NCBI GenBank assembly: GCA_949592205.1
Contig: CATIUR010000001.1
Span: forward strand, 69,235,559-69,299,558
From: Helichrysum umbraculigerum
Taxonomy: Eukaryota; Streptophyta; Magnoliopsida; Asterales; Asteraceae
Length of the DNA: 64,000 bases
Direction of reading: 5' to 3'
Shown here: piece after piece, positions 57,332 to 64,000 of the stretch
How the letters are laid out: the number at the start of each line of letters is the position of its first letter
Numbering within the stretch: the stretch's first letter is position 1
The notes under the pieces: generated by a model
The model's input: the letters and a program-made list of their open reading frames with translations, nothing else
Told to the model about the DNA's origin: nothing
Databases searched by the model: none
Position numbers and translations under genes: made by a program

Positions 57332-59385
57332 TGTAACATCCTCCTTATGGGCCTAGGAGAAATACGGTAAATTCCTTTTTTTATTCGTTATTTAAATAGT
57401 ATTTTGAAATAATTGGTGTTATCTGAATAATTGAATTTAATAGGTCAATTAGTCAAGTGACTTATTGTGATAAATAAATACTTGTTTTAAATTAATTTAG
57501 TTGACGGTACAATAAAACTTATTTTCTCGCAAATGGTTTTTAGGTTCCAGACAATAGGTTAGAAGGGGAATAAAATTATACTAAATATACTCTGGGTCGG
57601 ATTGTTAGGCCGACCTAACTTCTCATTCCTTCAAACTCCTTTTTCTTTCAAAAAACCCATACATACACTCTAAGATATTTAAAAAATATGATTCAAGCAA
57701 AGATTAAGTGGTGATTTGGTGTTATCATCTATAATTCATCATCATCTTCTTCCTCTAGATCATCTCCATTCTCCATTGTAATTGTAAGTTGCTTGAATTA
57801 TCCCTAAAAGCTCATTTGATGAAATTAGGTAGAAAATTGATGCATGCATGAACATTTGTGCTTGAATGAGTTGTAGTTACTGAAATTAATCATCACCATC
57901 ATCTTGTTCTTGTCTTGAATGCAAATATTTAGGTTTCATTATGTGAAAATGGGTTTTTATTGAATTATTTAAATTTTGTTAGGTGAATGGAAATTGAGTA
58001 TTGTATATTGTTATTAATGTTGTATATGACGATTATAGAGTTATAGGAAGTGTTTGCTTTGAGAAAAACTTAGATTGTTAGTGTTTGATTATGGAAATTG
58101 GGTTTTGTGTTCGTGCTGTGTAATTGCAGGTCTGAATCTCTGCTATAAAACATGGGAACGCGATCCAGCACTTTTTGGCCGGATCGCGTTGCTATGTGTA
58201 ATTTGATCTCAGTATATTTTGTTCTTTGAAACGCGATCCAGCTCCTTTTTACCCGGATCGCGTTAGTCTGTAGTAATTCGTGTTCATTCGGATTTGCTCT
58301 TGGGAACGCGATCCCACCCGTTGTTCCGGATCGCGTTGCCAAGAGTATTTTGGTTACAGAATGTTTTATACTGTGAAACGCGATCCAGCCACCCCTAACC
58401 CGGATCGCATTTGATAGTTATAATCTGACGAATTTGACAACTTGTGACTTGTGCACTTATGTTATTTAACTAATATTGAAAGTATAGCATATGAAATTAT
58501 TTGACATTATATACTTGATTAGATTGTAACAAACTTGATACAAGAATCTAATTCGGGTTTTGATTGTGTTCTCAGATAAACCGAAGACTCAATAAAATAA
58601 GACCATTGAGTGGAGACGGTGATCGTCAAGGGTGAGTGGATCTTGGACTTTCAGTCTAGATTAGTTGTAACAAGTTGGTTACAACGGGTAAATTTGGTTT
58701 ACTGTATTGATATTGATGTTGTCTTATATATACATGTGTATTCATTGCCATGATGGTTGTGGACTAATTGAATGTCGGAGGTCAACATGGATTGGGTTTG
58801 GATACTAATACTTTGGACAACATAAATGCTTTGTACATGTGTTGTTCATTGTAAGTATGTTGTATGTAGTATTAGTAACCAAACTATCGGTTTAACCACT
58901 GTTTGACCTTCAGTTGGTTTTAAGTGTTACTTGGGGGCCACCGCGGCATGAGGGTACCTCAAGGACCCCGATTCTCTTTGATTTGTTTGGTTTACTGTGC
59001 TTTGCTGTAGACAATTGTTAAGCTATGTTTAGATTGATGGTTAGGGATCTATTCACTTAGATTTGTGCTAACCCCTCCTTAATGCTTCTTGCAGGTTAAG
59101 CTTTTGGTATGTGGGTTGCAAGAAGTTTGGGTTAAAGGAATGTTTGACGGCTCACTCTGGTTTATAAAAAATTATGTTAACGGTTTAACATTATGTTTGG
59201 ATTAAATAACACCTAACTTAATGTTTGTAACTATTATGGTATTTCGGATTTAAACCATGTAATTATGGATTGCCATTTTGGGGCTTTGTATTACATGCAA
59301 TCTATGATGTATGAATTTCAATATACGCTTCCAATATATATATATATATATATAAAATGGTCTTGAAAATTTGTAGGGTGTTATA
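57332..59385 (+). repeat. 5' LTR of the right-hand chromovirus
   Basis: 2054 bp, TGTAACATCC to GGGTGTTATA (TG...TA ends). It contains a GTAAGT donor-like site (about 57784), the palindrome cassette (58153-58410), a GTGAGT near 58632, a CTTGCAG|G acceptor-like site near 59096, and a short TA run at about 59334-59354. Confidence 0.9.
58153..58410. repeat. AACGCGATCC/GGATCGCGTT hairpin cassette
   Basis: Four inverted pairs about 75 bp apart (starting near 58156, 58230, 58305 and 58377), each with 9-10 bp arms and loops of 11-15 bp that differ in sequence. The loops vary while the arms are nearly invariant. One right arm of the last unit reads GGATCGCAT. Confidence 0.95.
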
Positions 59386-59388
59386 AGT

Positions 59389-59400
59389 TGGTATCAGAGC
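59389..59400 (+). other. Primer-binding site, initiator tRNA-Met type
   Basis: TGGTATCAGAGC lies 3 bp after the LTR. Confidence 0.95.
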
Positions 59401-59558
59401 ATAGGTTTGGGTGAATTTAACATGTGACGAGTGTTCAATCCCAAATCTAATTGTGTAGTCAAACATTCCAGGGAGTGGGATTTAGCTAAGATATGTGAAT
59501 TGGTTAGTATGTGGGTACTAACTATTAATGAGTTGTGAGATGTGTTGTGGTGCAGGAT

Positions 59559-62500
59559 ATGGCAGATGATGAAAACCCGACCGTTACTCCAAATAGTGTT
59601 TCTAGAACAAATGTTTCCCCTCCTACGAACCAGAATGATAGACAAGGTCAAACTGGTACTTCATTTTCGGTTGAGGATCTAAATCAAGATGGATATGTGT
59701 TACAACTTGAGGATGAATTGAATAGACTTAGGGGTGTAGAACAGCAGTTCATGCGAGAGCAACAAGCTAGATCATCCCAGCAAGTCTCACAGTCTTTACC
59801 ATCGTTTGTTAGCACGATACCACCTCCCGTGGTGACATCACGGATACCTACGTCTCTGCCTTATTACCACCAACAACAGCATTATGGTAGTTATCAGACA
59901 TCAGCTCCTTTTTCTTCTTCAGGGCCATCGGGTTATCAGATTCCAATTTTTCCTCCTCAACATCAACCAAGATTATGTTCTTTTAAGACTTTTAAATCTT
60001 GTGGACCATCTGATTACTCCGGTAGTACAAACCCCTTTGTTACTTTGGATTGGTTGAGGGATGTAGAAAGAAAATTTGAGGTATGCCGGTGTGAGGAAGA
60101 AAGCAAAGTTCCTTTTGCAGTTCAGCTTCTCAAAGGTCCGGCTATGACATGGTGGGATTCCATTACTTCTGTCTTGACACCACAACAAAGGGCGTCAATT
60201 CGATGGTCTGACTTTTACAATGAAGTGTGTAAACAATATTGTTCGGATTTTGACATGGCTCGTATTCGAAGGGAATTTCTGGATTTACACTTGACGGATA
60301 ATATGACTATTGATGAGATCATTTCCCAATTCTCGGAAAAGCTAAGGTTTGTTCAATAATGGGTCCCTACTGAAAGGACCCAGGTGGAGCAGTTTGTTGA
60401 AGCTCTACCTCCTAGCTATAGGACCACTGTGAGATTAGCGGGTTCTCTTACCCAAGCATTTTCTTTAGCCCGATCAGTAGATGGTGACATTCGGGCTCAA
60501 GATTTAAGTATTAAGGAAAGGTCCCCAATGAAACCCAAGGGTGAATCTACGGCAAGTCAAGGGAAGAAGAAATGGCAAGGTAATCATCAGAACCGAAAGC
60601 AAAATGCTAGTGGTGGTGTAGTGGATAAATCCAATTGGTGCCAAAATTGTAAATCTAGGCACACCGGTCATTGCACTCCTCAGACAGCTAGGTGTATCAA
60701 ATGTGGTCAGTTTGGACATAATATCAAGGATTTCCCGTTCCCAAATCATGTATGTTGGAATTGCCACAAAGAGGGGCACTGTTCGGGTTTGTGTCCGGAG
60801 GCGGGAAGACAGAAAACGGGTTCGGTCACGGGGTCTTCATCTTCTGGCCAGAAGAGAAAGAATCCACCATCTGCAACTGGCAGGGCTTTCCAAATGACAG
60901 CTGATGAAGCTGTCCGAACTGAAGATGTCATAACCGGTACTTTTCTTATAAATTCTGTACCGGCTTGTGTTTTATTTGATTCTGGAGCAAATTGCTCTTT
61001 TATATCCATGCATTTCTGTGATAGACTGAAATTGACTCCTACTTGTATTGCCAAACCTATTGAGGTTGAAGTAGCAAATGGTAAAATGGTTCCGGTTACC
61101 ACATCGGTGACTAGAGCTAGCATTTTGATTGAGGGTCATAGCTTTCCTGTATCTTTTCTCTTGATGCCTACCCCGGTTTTGATGTGGTTTTAGGCATGGA
61201 TTGGTTAAGTGAGAACAAAGCAAATATAAATTGTCATAGGAAGTTAATAAAAATCTCTATCTTGGATGGGTCATATGTAGTGGCTCTAGGGGAGCGGGAG
61301 AAGGGTAGTATTCCTCTGATTTCAATGATGAAAGATAGAAAATCTTTAGCTAAAGGATGTGAATTTTACTTGGCTTATGTGATTGATGCTAAGTTAGAAA
61401 AGAAAACTGTTTCTGATGTCCAAGTGGTTTCTGAATACTCAGAAGTTTTTCCTGATGAGTTGCCTGGCTTGCCTCCCATTAGAGAAGTAGAATATAAAAT
61501 TGATTTGATCCCTGGTTCTACTCCTGTAGCTAAGGCCCCATATAGATTAGCTCCCTCCGAAATTCGTGAAATGATGAGTCAAATTCAGGAATTGTTAGAT
61601 AAGGGTTTTGTAAGGCCCAGTTCGTCTACATGGGGTGCTCCTGTGTTGTTTTTTAAAAAGAAGGATGGCACCTTTCGTATGTGTATTGACTATAGGGAGT
61701 TGAATAAAAGAACCGTTAAGAATAAGTACCCTTTGCCCCGAATAGATGAGTTGTTCGATCAATTGCAAGAGTCCTCTTTTTTTTCTAAGATTGATTTGAG
61801 ATCGGGTTATCACCAAGTGCGGGTTTGTGAGAATGATATTCCTAAGACAGCTTTCCGCACTAGATACGGCCATTATAAATTTCTTGTTATGCCCTTCGGA
61901 TTAACTAATGCTCCGGCGGTTTTCATGGATTTGATGAATAGAGTTTGTCGACCTTTTCTTGATAAGTTTGTTATTGTATTCATTGATGACATCTTAATCT
62001 ATTCTAAATCTGAATCCGATCATGAGATACACTTGTGAATGGTTCTAGACATTTTGAGAAAGGAGAAATTATATGCTAAATTTTCAAAATGTGAGTTTTG
62101 GCTTCGTGCGGTCCAGTTTTTGGGGCACATTATTTGTGAGGATGGGGTTAAAGTGGATCCCTCAAAAATTGAGGCCGTTATGAATTGGCAAGCTCCAAAA
62201 TCTCCGTCTGAGATTAAGAGTTTTCTGGGATTAGCTGGCTACTATCGTAAGTTCATTAAGGATTTTTCTAAGATTGTGGGTCCTTTGACTAAATTAACCC
62301 AAAAGGATGTGAAATTTCAATGGATTGAGCAACAAGAGTCATCTTTTCAGACTTTGAAGCAGTTATTGTGTCAGGCTCCGGTTTTAGCTTTACCTGACGG
62401 ATCCGATGATTTTATTGTGTATTGTGATGCTTCTTCTGCGGGTTTAGGTTGCGTTTTGATGCAATGAGACCGTGCTATTGCCTATGCTTCACGTCAGTTG

Positions 62501-64000
62501 AAAACTCATCAAATAAATTATCCAACCCATGACCTAGAACTTGCGGCTGTGGTTTTCGCCTTGAAAATTTGGAGGCATTATCTTTATGGTACGAAATGTG
62601 TTATTTGTACAGATCACAAAAGTCTTCAATATATGTTCTCTCAGAAAGAGCTCAACATGCGTCAAAGGCGATGGTTAGAATTGATTAAGGATTATGATTG
62701 CGAGATTCGTTACCACCCGGGCAAGGCCAATGTTGTGGCGGATGCTTTAAGTCAGAAAGGAAAATCAGAAAAAGTGCGTTTCATGCGGTTAGAGGTTTCA
62801 TCAGATTTAATTGATCAGTTAAAATCTGCGCAAATGGAGGCACTGATGGATAATAACTTGAAATCCGAGGTTATGCTTAAAAGAAAGGATTTGTTGGTTG
62901 ATGACTCACGTGGATGATGACTCACGTGGATTAAAGACTTTTCAATCTCGAGTGTCTTCGAGATGTAATCTTGTTTGAGGCTCACAAATCTAAATTGTCG
63001 ATTCATCCCGGGAGTACCAAAATGTATCACGATTTAAAACCTTTGTATTGGTGGCCTACTTTGAAATTGGATGTAGCTCGATTTGTGGAATCTTGCCATA
63101 TTTGCTCGCAAGTAAAAGCCGGACATCAAAAACCATATGGAGCTTTGAAACAACTTGAGATTCCCGAGTGGAAATGGGAGCATGTAACCATGGATTTTGT
63201 GACCAAATTACCTCGAACGGCTAAGGGTAACGATATGATTTGGGTAATTGTCGATAGATTGACCAAAAGTGCTCACTTTCTTACCACTAGTGAGACGGCA
63301 TCTTTGGGTAAACTGGCGCAGTTGTACATTAATGAGGTTGTGTCAAGGCATGGGATTCCGTTGCCTATAGTTTCTGACAGAGATTCTCGGTTTGCATCTG
63401 GGTTTTGGCATAGTTTACAGCGGGAATTGGGTACTAGAGTCAATTTGGGCACTGCTTATCATCCTCAGACTGATGGTCAGTCTGAGCGGACTATTCAGAC
63501 TCTCGAGGACATGTTAAGGGCTTGTGTGTTGGAATTTGGTGGGTCTTGGGATTCTCACTTGCCGTTGGTAGAATTTGCCTATAATAATTCTTTTCACTCT
63601 AGTATAGGCATGCCACCCTATGAAATGTTGTATGGTCGTCGATGTAGAACACCCACTTGTTGGTTAGAGGCGGGGGAGAAACAATTTGCGGGTCCTGAGA
63701 TAGTGCAAATTACAGCCGATAAGGTAGCTATAGCCCGTGATAGGTTAAAAGTTGCCCGTGATAGGTTAAAAGTTGCCCGTGATAGGCAAAAGCAATATGC
63801 TGATCCGCGTCGTCGACCCGTTTCGTTTGAAGTAAGTGAGTTGGTTTACTTGAAAGTTTCACCTTGGAAGGGTGTTATTCGGTTTGGTAAATGTGGTAAA
63901 CTTGCCCCTAGATACATTGGCCCATTTAGAATTCGGCAAGTGGTTAATGATCAAACTGTGTCGTTAGATCTTCCTCCTGAATTAGCGGGTATTCATGATA
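59559..64000 (+). pseudogene. Chromovirus gag-pol polyprotein, multiply interrupted, 3' end outside the window
   Basis: Gag starts at MADDENP (59559). It has a retrotransposon-gag region with MTWWDS (about 60147) and zinc knuckles near 60640-60800, one with its last cysteine replaced by phenylalanine. Protease has FDSGANCSF (about 60976). RT has YRLAPSE, IDLRSGYH and FIDDIL (about 61978). RNase H has YCDASSAG (about 62419). Integrase has HPGSTKMYH, MDFVTKLP, SDRDSRF and QTDGQSERT, then a GPY-like module to the edge. Breaks: TAA at 60357, a frameshift near 61175-61184, TGA at 62036 and 62465, a 16-bp tandem duplication at 62900-62931, and a further frame change near 62960. A 21-bp in-frame duplication lies at 63733-63774. 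It is nonfunctional as it stands. Confidence 0.9.

Larger units (their letters stand above)
57332..64000 (+). mobile_element. Ty3 chromovirus with broken gag-pol, right end outside the window
   Basis: 5' LTR 57332-59385, initiator-Met primer site 59389-59400, then gag, protease, RT, RNase H and integrase up to the window edge. LTR termini and several internal LTR blocks (for example GTTTTAAGTGTTACTTGGGG and GCGGCATGAGGGTACCTCAA) match the gene-less element at 2535-10625 in reverse orientation. Confidence 0.9.

Noticed and set aside
58153..58410. Regularly spaced identical arms with variable loops, superficially like a CRISPR array
   Set aside because: The repeats are inverted pairs inside a plant LTR, only four units, with no cas genes and a eukaryotic context.
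59334..59354. TA run near the end of the right-hand LTR as a TATA promoter
   Set aside because: It is a short microsatellite only about 30-50 bp before the LTR end and primer site, too far downstream for the LTR promoter.

Overview
This window is a block of eukaryotic, almost certainly plant, intergenic DNA made of nested transposable elements. I found no host protein-coding gene, rRNA, tRNA or CRISPR array. The evidence for a plant is the mix of Ty3/Gypsy elements of chromovirus (Tekay-like) type, Athila/Tat-type elements primed by tRNA-Asp, SIRE/Maximus-type Copia, a Stowaway MITE, a Mutator-like foldback MITE and a Helitron terminus. A eudicot with a large repeat-rich genome is likely. Asteraceae is only a guess.

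Layout. 1-982: 5' end of a minus-strand LTR element leaving the window. 1864-15655: 3' part of a plus-strand Athila-like element (decayed ORF, polypurine tract, 3' LTR), split by a young minus-strand gene-less Ty3 element at 2535-10625 (TSD GGGAT). 15781-19925: decayed minus-strand Copia gag-pol, split by a solo LTR at 16958-19321 (TSD CCTGA). 20036-20291: Stowaway MITE. 20791-25156: minus-strand non-LTR retroposon (15-bp TSD), split by a solo LTR at 21194-23921 (TSD CAACA). 25172-29021: AT-rich DNA with MITEs, microsatellites and a Helitron 3' end. 29022-57331: minus-strand SIRE-type Copia with gag but no pol. It is split by a full-length Ty3 chromovirus at 29896-40215 (TSD CCAAC) and by a tandem LTR-internal-LTR-internal-LTR Athila/Tat-like element at 44156-55818 (TSD CCCAT). 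57332-64000: 5' LTR and broken gag-pol of another chromovirus, related through its LTR to the gene-less element at 2535-10625.

Main observation. At least nine independent elements carry a short cassette of CG-containing inverted-repeat motifs in the LTR, leader or centre. The motif differs between elements, but the slot is fixed within related LTRs. Three homologous Ty3 LTR types have cassettes of similar length at about 0.9 kb from the LTR start, with three different motifs. One motif (GCGACACT / AGTGTCGC) occurs in both a Ty3 LTR and the SIRE Copia LTRs. In Copia and Athila LTRs the cassette lies just upstream of a TATA box. In the Ty3 LTRs it lies inside an intron-like interval that ends at a conserved AG|GTGAGT site. 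This looks like an exchangeable cis-regulatory cassette used across transposon superfamilies.

All boundaries, TSDs and counts were read by eye. Family names rest on motif recognition, not on database searches.
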